Positions 9,460 through 18,356 of a stretch of DNA of 64,000 bases are shown here, in pieces. The notes below the pieces were generated by a model. That model was not told the DNA's origin, did no database searches, and saw only the letters and a list, made by a program, of their open reading frames with translations. A program made the translations under genes and the position numbers. Within the stretch, counting starts at the first letter, position 1; each line of letters starts with the position of its first letter. Location of the stretch: the NCBI RefSeq assembly GCF_017052465.1, contig NZ_JAFHKT010000150.1, positions 62,001-126,000 of the forward strand. The letters run 5' to 3'. Source of the DNA: Arthrobacter pascens (GTDB lineage Bacteria > Actinomycetota > Actinomycetes > Actinomycetales > Micrococcaceae).

Positions 9460-10674
9460 ATGACTCCGCCGAACAGCCCGCCGCCCTTCAGCCTCCGCAG
9501 CATCGCGGTTCCTGCGTTCGGCCCGGCGCTGCTGTTCAGCATCGGCCAGGGTGCCATCCTGCCGGTCGTGGCGCTGTCCGCCCGAGAACTGGGCGCCTCC
9601 GTGGCTGTGGCGGCCCTGATCGTCACGCTGATCGGGCTGGGCTCGTGGTTCTTCAACCTGCCCGCCTCCATGATCACCATGAAGTTCGGTGAGCGCTGGT
9701 CCATCGTGAGCGCCGCGGCCGCCGGGGCGGCGGCCCTGCTGGCCGCGGGGCTGTCCTCGGTGATTCCCGACGGACTGCTGCTGCTCGCCGTCGCGATGGC
9801 CGTCGTCGGAATGGCCGCGAGCGTCTTTAGCCTGGCCCGCCAGAAGTACCTCACCGAGGCCGTCCCGGTGGAATTCCGCGCGCGGGCGCTGTCCACACTG
9901 GGCGGCACCAACCGGATCGGCATCTTCCTGGGGCCGTTCATCGGCGCGGGCGTGATGCAGTTCGCCGGCATCAGCGGGGCGTACTGGGTGGGCGTGGCCG
10001 GGATGACGGCCGCTGCCGTGCTCGCGGTGACGATTCCGGACCTCCAGGCTCCGGGCGGCACCTCCGGTACTTCCGGCCCGGCCCCGACGCTGCGCGGGGT
10101 GGCCGTCTCGCATGCCGGGGTGTTCCTGACGGCCGGCGCCGGAATCCTTTTGCTGTCCGCCTTGCGCTCCTCACGGCAGGTGGTGATCCCGCTGTGGGCG
10201 GACCACGTGGGCCTTGACGCCTCGCACGCCTCGCTGCTGTACGGGCTGTCCGGGGCGATCGACATGCTGGTGTTCTACCCGGCCGGCAAGGTCATGGACC
10301 GGCGGGGACGGCTGTGGGTGGCGGTGCCCTCCACGCTGATCATGGGCACGGCGCTGCTGCTGATTCCGCTGACCGGCGGGTTCACCGGGTTGCTGCTGGC
10401 CGCGCTGCTGATTGGCTTTGGAAACGGCATCAGTTCGGGGCTGGTGATGACCCTGGGCGCCGACTTCTCTCCCGACCAGGGCCGCGGGCAGTTCCTGGGC
10501 CTGTGGCGGTTCATCGCCGACGCCGGGTCCACGGGCGGCCCCGTACTGCTCTCCGCAGTGACCGCCGCGGCCTCCCTTGGCGCCGGCGTGATGGCCACCG
10601 GCATACTGGGGTTCGCAGCGGCAGCCGTGTTCGCCGTCGTCCTTCCCAGGCTGAAGCACCGCCGCAACTACTGA
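9460..10674 (+). CDS. MFS transporter
   Basis: A 404-residue membrane protein with about 12 hydrophobic segments in two halves and the loop motif FYPAGKVMDRRGRLW, typical of the major facilitator superfamily. The SLARQKYLTEAVPVEFRARA loop is also typical of the drug:H+ antiporter class. The ATG at 9460 has AGGA eight bases upstream; the in-frame ATG at 9451 directly abuts AGG and is less likely. The gene lies just upstream of an iron-box promoter and a Dpp/Nik-like importer on the same strand, so an exporter role for a small metal-binding compound is possible. Substrate is unknown from sequence. Confidence 0.88.
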   Translation: MTPPNSPPPFSLRSIAVPAFGPALLFSIGQGAILPVVALSARELGASVAVAALIVTLIGLGSWFFNLPASMITMKFGERWSIVSAAAAGAAALLAAGLSSVIPDGLLLLAVAMAVVGMAASVFSLARQKYLTEAVPVEFRARALSTLGGTNRIGIFLGPFIGAGVMQFAGISGAYWVGVAGMTAAAVLAVTIPDLQAPGGTSGTSGPAPTLRGVAVSHAGVFLTAGAGILLLSALRSSRQVVIPLWADHVGLDASHASLLYGLSGAIDMLVFYPAGKVMDRRGRLWVAVPSTLIMGTALLLIPLTGGFTGLLLAALLIGFGNGISSGLVMTLGADFSPDQGRGQFLGLWRFIADAGSTGGPVLLSAVTAAASLGAGVMATGILGFAAAAVFAVVLPRLKHRRNY

Positions 10675-10710
10675 CCGCTGCGTATGTGACGCGGGCCGAG
10701 CGCGGCCGTT

Positions 10711-10742
10711 TTGAACGGAATAGTTAGGTTAGCCTACACTCA
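10711..10742 (+). promoter_or_regulatory. Promoter overlapped by a DtxR/IdeR iron box
   Basis: TTGAAC (10711-10716), an 18-nt spacer and TACACT (10735-10740) form a sigma-70-like promoter. The 19-mer at 10724-10742, TTAGGTTAGCCTACACTCA, matches the DtxR/IdeR consensus TTAGGTTAGSCTAACCTAA at 16 of 19 positions and covers the -10 element. In known systems such placement gives repression when ferrous iron is plentiful, so the downstream ABC importer is probably induced by iron starvation. Confidence 0.82.
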
Positions 10743-10808
10743 GACTGGCCGTCTTCGGCCGTTCATCGTCGTCTGCCCCTCCGCAGACTCGCACTCTAGG
10801 TGGTTCCG

Positions 10809-12356
10809 TTGCGCTTTTCGCTCCCATCGTCCGTGTCCCTGGGACTCGTGGCGCTGCTGTCACTGTCCGGCTGCGGCTTCAGCGGCGCGGCGGGAAAATC
10901 CAGCCAGGCGGCTGACCTTGACCAGCGCATCGTTGTCGACAACTTCCGGGCGCCGGTGGCGGACTGGGCCCTGGAAAGTGACGCCGCCTACATCCTGTCC
11001 CTGTCCGGATGCCTGGAGACCCTGACCCGCTATGACGAGTCGCAGGGGAAGGTCGTTCCCTTCCTGGCCACGGAGTGGAAGCAGGCGTCCGCCCTCGAGT
11101 GGGACTTCAAGATCCGCGAGGGCGTCAAGTTCCAGGACGGGACCGCGCTGGACGCCGCCGCCGTGGTCGGTTCCCTGCAGAACGTCCTCGACGCCGAGGT
11201 CCCTGCCCGCGCCTTCAGCCGCAAGGTGGTCAGCGGGGTCAAGGCCCTCGACAACCACACGGTCCGGGTGACCACCCCCACCGAGAGCCCGCTGGTTCCC
11301 TACCGCCTGGCGAGCGTCAACACCGGCGTGTTGTCGCCGGCCGCCTTCAAGGGCGAAACCGTCGACCCGTTCGGCCACTGCACCGGCCCCTTCAAGCCGG
11401 TGTCCGAGAAGCCCAAGCAGTCCCTGACGCTGGACCGCAACGAGGACTACTGGGGCGGGCAGGTCAAGCTGGCCGGCGCCGAGATCCGCTTCATCACCGA
11501 CGGCGCCACCCGCGCCGCCCAGGTCCAGACCGGCGAAGCGGACGTCTCGCTGTCCATCCCCGTCTCCGGCCTGGCGGCCCTCGAGTCGGATTCCAACGTC
11601 AAGGTCCTCAAGGCCGATTCGCCGCGGACCGCCACGCTGTACATGAACAACGGACGCGCCCCGTTCGACGACGTCGACTTCCGCAAGGCGGTCCGCTCGG
11701 CACTCGATCTGGATGCCCTTGCGGCCAGCGTCTATGAGGGTGCGGCCATCGCCGCCACCGGGCCCTTCGCGCCTTCGGAGCCCTGGGCCATCGAGGGTGC
11801 CGAAGCGCCGAAGCAGGACGTCGAGGCCGCCAAGAAGCTGCTCGCCTCCGCGGGCTACACGGCTGACCGGCCGCTGGAGATCGTCGCGATCGTCGAACGC
11901 GCGGAGTTCGCGGACGTGGCCACCGTCATCCAGGACAACCTGAAGGCCGTGGGCGTTCCCGTGAAGATCCAGACCAAGGAATATGCCGCCGTGGAACCGG
12001 ACCTGCTGTCGGGCAACTACGACATGGTGCTGAGCCAGCGGAACCGCCTGATCGACATCGCCGACCCCATCGGCTTCCTCACCGCGGACTACACCTGCGA
12101 CGGCACCTACAACCTCAGCCACTTCTGCAACGCTGACTACGACAAGAAGGTGGCCCAGGCGGCCAAGACGGCCGACTCCGAGGAACGCTACAAGCTGTAC
12201 GCCGAAGCCGGCCGGATCCTGCAGGACCAGGCTGTGAACGTCTGGCTCGTCAACGAACAGGCCATCGACGCCGTCCGCACCGATCTGCAGGGCCACGTCC
12301 AGGACCCGCTGGCCAGGTACGTGCTCCGCGCGGATACGGCCAAGTCCGGATCCTGA
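10809..12356 (+). CDS. Dpp/Nik-type ABC transporter substrate-binding lipoprotein
   Basis: Periplasm-side solute receptor of the SBP_bac_5 family, 515 residues. The N-terminal signal peptide ends in a lipobox (LSLSGC), giving lipid anchoring at about Cys19. The family fold shows in ILSLSGCLETLTRYD, the LDRNEDYWGG segment and the C-terminal RYKLYAEAGRILQDQAVNVW. The TTG at 10809 is chosen because AGGTGG lies five bases upstream. A GTG at 10800 is in frame but has no ribosome binding site. It is the first gene of a four-gene operon with two permeases and a double ATPase, behind an iron box. The family carries peptides, nickel, haem or opine-type metallophores; iron control suggests a metal chelate, but the ligand is not readable from sequence. 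Confidence 0.9.
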   Translation: MRFSLPSSVSLGLVALLSLSGCGFSGAAGKSSQAADLDQRIVVDNFRAPVADWALESDAAYILSLSGCLETLTRYDESQGKVVPFLATEWKQASALEWDFKIREGVKFQDGTALDAAAVVGSLQNVLDAEVPARAFSRKVVSGVKALDNHTVRVTTPTESPLVPYRLASVNTGVLSPAAFKGETVDPFGHCTGPFKPVSEKPKQSLTLDRNEDYWGGQVKLAGAEIRFITDGATRAAQVQTGEADVSLSIPVSGLAALESDSNVKVLKADSPRTATLYMNNGRAPFDDVDFRKAVRSALDLDALAASVYEGAAIAATGPFAPSEPWAIEGAEAPKQDVEAAKKLLASAGYTADRPLEIVAIVERAEFADVATVIQDNLKAVGVPVKIQTKEYAAVEPDLLSGNYDMVLSQRNRLIDIADPIGFLTADYTCDGTYNLSHFCNADYDKKVAQAAKTADSEERYKLYAEAGRILQDQAVNVWLVNEQAIDAVRTDLQGHVQDPLARYVLRADTAKSGS

Positions 12357-12372
12357 CCATGGCCTTCCCCGC

Positions 12373-13314
12373 ATGATGTTGTTCCTCGCCCGGAGAACGG
12401 CGGCCCTGGTGGTCGCCGTTCTTTTGGCGTCTTTCGTTGTATTCCTCATCCCGTACGTGACGCCGGGCGACCCGATGCGGAAGATCATCCGCTCGCGGGT
12501 GGCCGGGGACGCGATCGATGGCTCCGCCGTCGAAGCCCTGAGCCTCCAGCTGGGGCTGCAGGACCCCCTGTGGACGCAGTACCTGCGCTGGCTGGGACGG
12601 TTCGCCAGCGGCGACATGGGCCTGTCCTACACCAGCCGCACCCCCGTGGTGGACCAGGTGCTGCCCGCCCTCTGGGTCACGCTCAGCCTGGTGGTCCTGA
12701 CCCTGGCCGTCGCGGCCCTGATTTCCGTGGTCCTCGGCATCACGGCCGCCCTGAACGAGGGCCGCGCGGCGGACAAGGCCATCACTGCGGTCTCCCAGGC
12801 GTTCATCGCCATGCCGGAATACTGGCTCGCGCCGATGCTCGTGCTGGTGTTCGCGCTCGAGCTGTCCGTGCTGCCCTCCGCAGGCTGGGAAGGCCCGACG
12901 TCGGCAGTGCTGCCCGTGGCCGTGCTCGCCTTGCGCCCGGCGAGCCATTTCACCTCCGCCGTGCGCGAGGGCATGCTGGACGCGCTGGGCGCCGACCACG
13001 TCGTCGCCGCCCGGGGCAGGGGACTCAGCCACTTCCACACCGTTCGTAAGCACGTGATCCCCAACGGGCTGCTGCCGCTCACCACCCTCGTGGCGGTGTG
13101 GTTCGCCGGGCTGCTGGGCGGATCCGTCATCGTCGAGGTCATCTTCGCCATCCCCGGCATGGGACGGCTGCTGTTCGACGGTGTCCTGAACAGCGACATT
13201 CCGCTCGCGCAGGGAGCGGTGGTGGTGGTCGTCGGGCTTGCCGTCCTGCTGACCACCGCCGCGGACTTGGTCCACGGGCTCCTCAACCCCCAGGTCAGGA
13301 TGCGCCATGCGTAA
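12373..13314 (+). CDS. ABC transporter permease, DppB/NikB type
   Basis: First membrane subunit of the importer, 313 residues, with about six helices. The N-terminal region (LARRTAALVVAVLLASFVVF) and the short TPGDPM motif are typical of DppB/OppB proteins. The EAA-like cytoplasmic loop is around ALGADHVVAARGRGLS. The start is an ATG-ATG pair 16 nt after the lipoprotein gene with only weak Shine-Dalgarno sequence, so coupling to the upstream gene is likely. Its last 8 nt overlap the next permease gene. Confidence 0.92.
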   Translation: MMLFLARRTAALVVAVLLASFVVFLIPYVTPGDPMRKIIRSRVAGDAIDGSAVEALSLQLGLQDPLWTQYLRWLGRFASGDMGLSYTSRTPVVDQVLPALWVTLSLVVLTLAVAALISVVLGITAALNEGRAADKAITAVSQAFIAMPEYWLAPMLVLVFALELSVLPSAGWEGPTSAVLPVAVLALRPASHFTSAVREGMLDALGADHVVAARGRGLSHFHTVRKHVIPNGLLPLTTLVAVWFAGLLGGSVIVEVIFAIPGMGRLLFDGVLNSDIPLAQGAVVVVVGLAVLLTTAADLVHGLLNPQVRMRHA

Positions 13315-14155
13315 GCTCCCCGCCCACCTCTGGGTCGCGGCCTCGGTGCTGGCCCTCATTGTGCTGTCCGTGGTGATGGCCGGCCTGATCGCACCCTATC
13401 CGCCGGCCGAACAGGACCTCGCGTCGCGGCTGGCCGCCCCCAGCGGAGCACACTGGCTGGGCACCGACCACCTGGGCCGCGACACGCTGAGCCGGCTGCT
13501 CGACGGCGGCCGTTTCTCCCTGACCATCGCCGCCCTGGCCACCGTGCTCACCGCGGCAATCGGTACGGCCATCGGCGTGCTCAGCGCCCGGCGGCGGGGC
13601 TGGCTGGACGAGTTCTTCACCCGCACCAACGACATCCTCCTGGCCATGCCGGAGATGGTGGTGGCGCTGTTCCTGGTGGCCGCGCTGGGTGCCGGCTACC
13701 CGTCCCTGCTGCTGGCCCTGACCGTCACCGGATGGACACCCTTCGCCCGGCTGGCGAGGGCACTCGCATACGACGTCTCAGCCCGCGGCTTCATCGAGGC
13801 GGCCCGCGTGCTGGGCTGCTCGCCGTGGTTCACAGTCCGGCGGCACATCCTGCCCCACCTGGCCGGGCCGCTGTTTGGACAGGCCACGCTCCGGTTCGGG
13901 CAGTTCCTGATCAGCGTGGGCGCCCTGTCCTACCTGGGCCTCGGGGTGCAGCCCCCGCAGTCCGACTGGGGGTCCATGCTTGCCGCCGCCCAGCCCTACG
14001 CCGTGAGGTCGCCGATGACCATTCTGGCGCCCGGCCTGGTGATCTTCACCGTGGCGCTGTGCGTCACCCTCCTCGGCCAGCATTTGGCCCGCATGTCCAG
14101 CAGCCGGCTGCTGCTCGCCACCACGGTGCCCACCCCGGCGGTCAGCAATGTCTGA
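13307..14155 (+). CDS. ABC transporter permease, DppC/NikC type
   Basis: Second membrane subunit, 282 residues. The sequence shows the DppC hallmarks GTDHLGRDTLSRLLDGGRFSL near residues 55-75 and the EAA loop FIEAARVLGCSPWFTVRRHI with about six helices. Its ATG overlaps the preceding gene by 8 nt and its stop overlaps the ATPase gene by 8 nt, so all three are translated together. Function is to pair with the DppB-like subunit to form the channel. Confidence 0.93.
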   Translation: MRKLPAHLWVAASVLALIVLSVVMAGLIAPYPPAEQDLASRLAAPSGAHWLGTDHLGRDTLSRLLDGGRFSLTIAALATVLTAAIGTAIGVLSARRRGWLDEFFTRTNDILLAMPEMVVALFLVAALGAGYPSLLLALTVTGWTPFARLARALAYDVSARGFIEAARVLGCSPWFTVRRHILPHLAGPLFGQATLRFGQFLISVGALSYLGLGVQPPQSDWGSMLAAAQPYAVRSPMTILAPGLVIFTVALCVTLLGQHLARMSSSRLLLATTVPTPAVSNV

Positions 14156-16040
14156 GGGCCTGATCATCGAGGACCTGCACCTCGCGCTGTCAGGCAAGGC
14201 ACCGTCGCGCAAGGTGCGATCCGGGGAGGGCCCGATCGCCCGCCCGGTGCTCTCCGGCGTCGGCCTGTCCGTGGCGCCCGGCGAGTTTGTCGCCCTGGTG
14301 GGCGCCTCGGGAAGCGGCAAGACGATGACCGCACTGTCGGTCCTGGGACTGCTGCCGCCCCAGATCCACGTGCAATCCGGGTCCATCCGGCTGGGCGGGA
14401 CGGACCTCCTGCAGTCCGATGACAGGGAGCTCAACCGGATCCGCGGCGGCCGGATGGGCATGCTGTACCAGCAGCCCAAGCGGATGTTCAACCCCCGCAT
14501 GACCATCGGCAGCCACCTCGCCGAACCGCTGAAGCTGCACCGCGGGCTGCGCGGACGCCAGGCCAGGCAGCAGGCGCTGGAACTCCTTGCCGACGCCGGC
14601 TTCGACGATCCGGCCCGGTGCGCCCGGGCCTATCCCCACCAGCTGTCGGGCGGCATGGCCCAGCGCGCCATGCTGGCCCTGGCCATGGCCGGCCAGCCGG
14701 AGCTGCTGCTCGCGGACGAGCCAACCTCCGCCCTGGACAAAGTGCTGGAGCGGCAGATCCTGGCGCTGATCGACAACCAGAGGCGCCAGCACGGACTGGG
14801 CGTCCTCTACATCACCCACGACCTAGCCACGGTCTCCGCGTTTGCCGACCGTGTGGTGGTGATGGACGGCGGCCGCGTTCAGGAATCAGGCCCGGCCAGG
14901 ACCGTCCTTGACACACCCCGGACCGCGTTCACCAAAGACCTGCTGGCGGCGTCGGCCCTCACGGCGGCACAAGTCACGTCGGCACAGGCCCCCGCGGCGG
15001 GAACCGCGGTCCGCATTCCGGTGCAGCCCCTGCTGCGGACCCCGACGGCGGGAACACCGCTAGCGGGAACACCGGCGGCGGGCATGCCGCTGCGGATTCC
15101 GGTCCGCGTTGCGGGGCACACCCCGGTGGCACGGACCCCGCTCCGGACTACGGTCCGCATTCCGGTCCGCAGGCCCCCTGCATCCGAAGCCGGAGCCCCC
15201 GCACCGAGCACAATTCTGGCGCTGGACGATGTCACCAAGCGGTTCCGCTCCAACGGGCGTGGCGCCCGGCCGGCACTGGAGGGAGTGTCGCTCAGCCTGC
15301 GGGAGGGCGAGATTCTTGGCGTGCTGGGCCAGTCCGGCTCCGGGAAGAGCACCCTGGCCCGGCTGCTCGTCGGGGTGGAGACCCCGGACCGCGGCAGCAT
15401 CACCCGGACACTTCCCGCGGGGGAGCGCAGCACCGGTGACGACGGAACGGCGGTGCAGCTCGTCTTCCAGGAGCCGCACGATGCCTTCGACCCGCGCATG
15501 ACGCTGCGCGCCAGCCTCGAGGCTCCGCTGCTGCGCCGCCGGAACTGCACGGCGGACGAGCGCCGGGAGCGCATCCACACGGCCGTCCGGGATGTTGAAC
15601 TGGACCCCGACCTGCTGGACCGGTATCCGGGCCAGTGCTCGGGAGGCCAGCTGCAGAGGCTGACGATTGCCCGGGCGCTGCTTCTTGATCCGGCGGTGTT
15701 GATCTGCGACGAGGCCACCTCGGCGCTGGATGCGGTCACGCAACGCAAGGTCCTGGATCTGCTGCTGCGTCTCCACAGCGACCGCCGGCTTTCCCTGATC
15801 CTGATCTCCCACGACATGAACGTCATCCGATACATGAGCCACAGGGTGGCCGTGCTCTACCAGGGCGCCCTGGTGGAACTGGCACGCACCACCGACTTCT
15901 TTGCGAACCCGTCGCACGGGCACAGCAAACAGCTGGTGGCCGCGGCCCGCCCGGATCCCCGGGCAGCCGCACCCAGCGGGGACTACGGGCTGGACGCTGC
16001 CGCCGTCGGACTTGTTCTTGGCGCCCGGACGTCGCCGTAG
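14148..16040 (+). CDS. Fused double ATP-binding protein (DppD-DppF type) with repetitive linker
   Basis: Cytoplasmic energy-coupling subunit of 630 residues holding two ABC domains. Domain 1 has Walker A GASGSGKT (about 52-59), signature LSGGMAQR (about 166) and Walker B LLLADEPTSALD. Domain 2 has Walker A GQSGSGKST (about 394), signature CSGGQLQR (about 497) and Walker B VLICDEATSALD. Both keep the H-loop (ITHD, ISHD). Such fusions replace the usual separate D and F proteins. The roughly 90-residue linker (about 265-355) is odd: proline- and threonine-rich, with repeated RIPV, RTP and AGTP motifs encoded by reiterated ATTCCGGT segments. Confidence 0.94.
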   Translation: MSEGLIIEDLHLALSGKAPSRKVRSGEGPIARPVLSGVGLSVAPGEFVALVGASGSGKTMTALSVLGLLPPQIHVQSGSIRLGGTDLLQSDDRELNRIRGGRMGMLYQQPKRMFNPRMTIGSHLAEPLKLHRGLRGRQARQQALELLADAGFDDPARCARAYPHQLSGGMAQRAMLALAMAGQPELLLADEPTSALDKVLERQILALIDNQRRQHGLGVLYITHDLATVSAFADRVVVMDGGRVQESGPARTVLDTPRTAFTKDLLAASALTAAQVTSAQAPAAGTAVRIPVQPLLRTPTAGTPLAGTPAAGMPLRIPVRVAGHTPVARTPLRTTVRIPVRRPPASEAGAPAPSTILALDDVTKRFRSNGRGARPALEGVSLSLREGEILGVLGQSGSGKSTLARLLVGVETPDRGSITRTLPAGERSTGDDGTAVQLVFQEPHDAFDPRMTLRASLEAPLLRRRNCTADERRERIHTAVRDVELDPDLLDRYPGQCSGGQLQRLTIARALLLDPAVLICDEATSALDAVTQRKVLDLLLRLHSDRRLSLILISHDMNVIRYMSHRVAVLYQGALVELARTTDFFANPSHGHSKQLVAAARPDPRAAAPSGDYGLDAAAVGLVLGARTSP

Positions 16041-16054
16041 ATCTACAAAGACTG

Positions 16055-17335
16055 CTATCCGTTGGGCGGAAGCGTGTGTGCTTTGCTGGCCGGGATGACC
16101 GGGATCAGGCCGGTGGGCAGGTGGTACTCCGCGTCCTCCGGGCGGTCTTGCTCGGCCCGTTCGATGGCAGCGTGGAAGTGGGGCAGGCTGCGTTCCACCA
16201 TCTCTTCACTGGCGGTGAGGGAGATGCGGAAGAAACCGGGCGTTTCGAACAGGACCCCCGGCAGCACGAACACGTCCTCCTGGCTGAGCGCCTCGGTGAA
16301 GGCCTCGTCGTCGGCGATGGGGGAGCGGACGAACAGGTAGAAGGTGCCCTCGGGCGGGCTCAGCCGGTAGCCCATCCCGCCCAGCTCCCGGACGAGCCGG
16401 TCCCGCTTCCGCTGGAGCTGGCCGACGTCGATGGTGAACTGCTCCAGCCGTGGCAGCGCATGCTGCAGCGTGCCGTTGGGATAGATCCAGCCCATCGCCA
16501 CCTGCAGCGCGCCGATAGCCGGTGCCAGCTCCTTCCGGTCGGGCATGGTGGAGGGGAGGGCGAGGTATCCGATCCGCTCACCCGGTGCCAGATGCGTTTT
16601 GCCGTAGGAGTAGGCCAGCAGCGTGTAGGGATAGAACTCGGCCGGGCTGTGGAAACGGGCGCCGTCGAACACAATCCGGTTGTAGGGCTCGTCCGACACG
16701 AGATAGATCCGCCGGCCGATGCGGGCGGAGGCCTCCTCGAGCAGGTCGGCCAGGCGCTGCAGGAGCTCCGGCAGGTAGATCCGGCCGGTGGGGTTGTTCG
16801 GCGAATTGACGATCACCACCCGGGTTCGCGGCGTGATCGCAGCCTCGATGGCCTGCAGGTCCAGGTCGAACGTCTCCGTGTTGATCCGGACCTTCACGGG
16901 GACAAGGCCGGCCTCGACGGCGAGCGGCTCGTACAGGAACCACGGCGGCAGGCTGTAAATGACTTCGTCGCCGGGATCGGCCACAGCCTTCAGCGCCAGG
17001 GCGATCGCGGCGAATCCGCCGGTGGTCAGGTACAGGTCCTCGGCTGCGAACGGCACGTCCAGCAGCCACTGCAGCGACTCCGCGGCGGCCTCCCGCGCGT
17101 GCGTGCCGTTGGACTTGTAGGCAAACCACTGGTCATCGCGGGGGTTGACCGCGTCCCGCAACGCGTCCACATACGCGGTTTGGGGCATCTGGTGCGGGTT
17201 GCCAAGCGTGAAGTCACAGACACCGGGCAGGAGGTGCCGCCGGGAATAGGTCGAGTCGTTGAGGAACGCGCTGATCCGCTGGAAGGACGGAATCGACGCG
17301 ACCCCGAGTGCGCGCCGGGAAGCAGCAGAACCCAT
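16055..17335 (-). CDS. PLP-dependent class I/II aminotransferase
   Basis: Fold-type I pyridoxal-phosphate aminotransferase, 426 residues. The cofactor region shows NSPNNPTGRIY, the aspartate-tyrosine pair in LVSDEPYNRI, and the Schiff-base lysine in SYGKTHLAPGERIGY. The C-terminal RISLTASEEMVERSLP holds the substrate-carboxylate arginine. The ATG at 17335 shares its A with the TGA stop of the upstream methyltransferase gene, so the two are translationally coupled. The frame is open further upstream, but only through methyltransferase sequence. Substrate unknown; it converges on the ABC operon with a 14-nt gap. Confidence 0.9.
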   Translation of the reverse strand: MGSAASRRALGVASIPSFQRISAFLNDSTYSRRHLLPGVCDFTLGNPHQMPQTAYVDALRDAVNPRDDQWFAYKSNGTHAREAAAESLQWLLDVPFAAEDLYLTTGGFAAIALALKAVADPGDEVIYSLPPWFLYEPLAVEAGLVPVKVRINTETFDLDLQAIEAAITPRTRVVIVNSPNNPTGRIYLPELLQRLADLLEEASARIGRRIYLVSDEPYNRIVFDGARFHSPAEFYPYTLLAYSYGKTHLAPGERIGYLALPSTMPDRKELAPAIGALQVAMGWIYPNGTLQHALPRLEQFTIDVGQLQRKRDRLVRELGGMGYRLSPPEGTFYLFVRSPIADDEAFTEALSQEDVFVLPGVLFETPGFFRISLTASEEMVERSLPHFHAAIERAEQDRPEDAEYHLPTGLIPVIPASKAHTLPPNG

Positions 17336-18228
17336 CACTGCCCGCCCCCACCCTGAGGTCCGCGGTTTTCGCCGGGCCGCACCTTCCGGGCGATGAACAG
17401 CAGGTATTCCCAGTCCATCTGGGATGGTGCGTCGCCGTGGGCATCGCTGTAGGTCGCGGCGAGCTCTGTGAGGGCCTCGTCCAGGGCTTTGATCTTCTCC
17501 TCGTCGCCGCCCAGGGACTTGTACACGGAGATCGTGGGGCCGTAGTGGGACTTGAAGTAGTGCAGGAAGTCGTTGGGCTGGTGGAAGCTGGTGATGGTGA
17601 CCGTCTGCTTCCGGGCCTGGATGTCCGTGACATCGCCGCCCAGGAGCTTGCGCACATGGTCCTCGCTGCCCCACAGCGGCGGCGGCTGGGCTCCGGGCGG
17701 AGGCGGGGGAGCGAACGGTTTCATGGCGGCGAACATCTGTCCGATGAAGCCCTCGGGCGTCCAGCTCAGCAGGCCAATTGTGCCGCCGGGCCGGCAGACC
17801 CTGAGCAGTTCACCGGCACGCTCCTGGTGGTGCGGGGCAAACATGACGCCCAGGCAGGACATCACCACATCGAACTCGTCGTTCGGGAAGGGAAGCGCCT
17901 CGGCGTCCGCTTCCCTCCACTCCAGATCGACGCCGCGGTCGGCTGCCTGGTGACGGCCGGCGTCGAACATCTCCGGGGTGAGGTCACTGGCCACCACCTC
18001 GGCCCCCATCATGGCCGCGGGAATGGCGGCATTGCCGGCGCCCGCGCCGACGTCCAGCACCCGCTGCCGCGGTTTGATGCCGCACGCCTCGACGAGGATG
18101 GCGCCGAGGTTGGGGATGAGCTCGCTGGCAAGGGCCGGGTAGTCTCCCTGGGCCCACATGGCCCGGTGCTTCTCCTTGAGTGCCCGGTCCGCGGTGGCAT
18201 CCGCTGTGGTTGCATCCTTGTCATTCAT
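17335..18228 (-). CDS. Class I SAM-dependent methyltransferase
   Basis: A 297-residue protein with the Rossmann-like SAM-binding motif VLDVGAGAGNAAIP near residues 58-71, acidic motif II VVASDLTPEMF, and the post-motif region FDVVMSCLGVMFAPHH typical of ubiE/type-11 methyltransferases. A proline-rich insertion (FAPPPPPGAQPPPLW) lies near residue 175. A strong GGAGGGG precedes the ATG. The gene is coupled by a 1-nt overlap to the aminotransferase downstream, suggesting they act in one small pathway, but the substrate cannot be inferred. Confidence 0.88.
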   Translation of the reverse strand: MNDKDATTADATADRALKEKHRAMWAQGDYPALASELIPNLGAILVEACGIKPRQRVLDVGAGAGNAAIPAAMMGAEVVASDLTPEMFDAGRHQAADRGVDLEWREADAEALPFPNDEFDVVMSCLGVMFAPHHQERAGELLRVCRPGGTIGLLSWTPEGFIGQMFAAMKPFAPPPPPGAQPPPLWGSEDHVRKLLGGDVTDIQARKQTVTITSFHQPNDFLHYFKSHYGPTISVYKSLGGDEEKIKALDEALTELAATYSDAHGDAPSQMDWEYLLFIARKVRPGENRGPQGGGGQ

Positions 18229-18356
18229 GGTGACCCCTCCGCGTGTGCATCCATTTTGCCGGTGCAGGTTGTCGTGGACAGCCCGCTGCTGGCCCAGTGG
18301 AGGCTGTGGTGCGACTCATTGTGGGCTTCGGTGCCGGGGTTGTAAAGGAGGAGTCG

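Noticed and set aside
10860..12617. 585-codon minus-strand open frame
   Set aside because: Antisense to the ABC binding-protein gene; translation is low-complexity with no recognisable domain.
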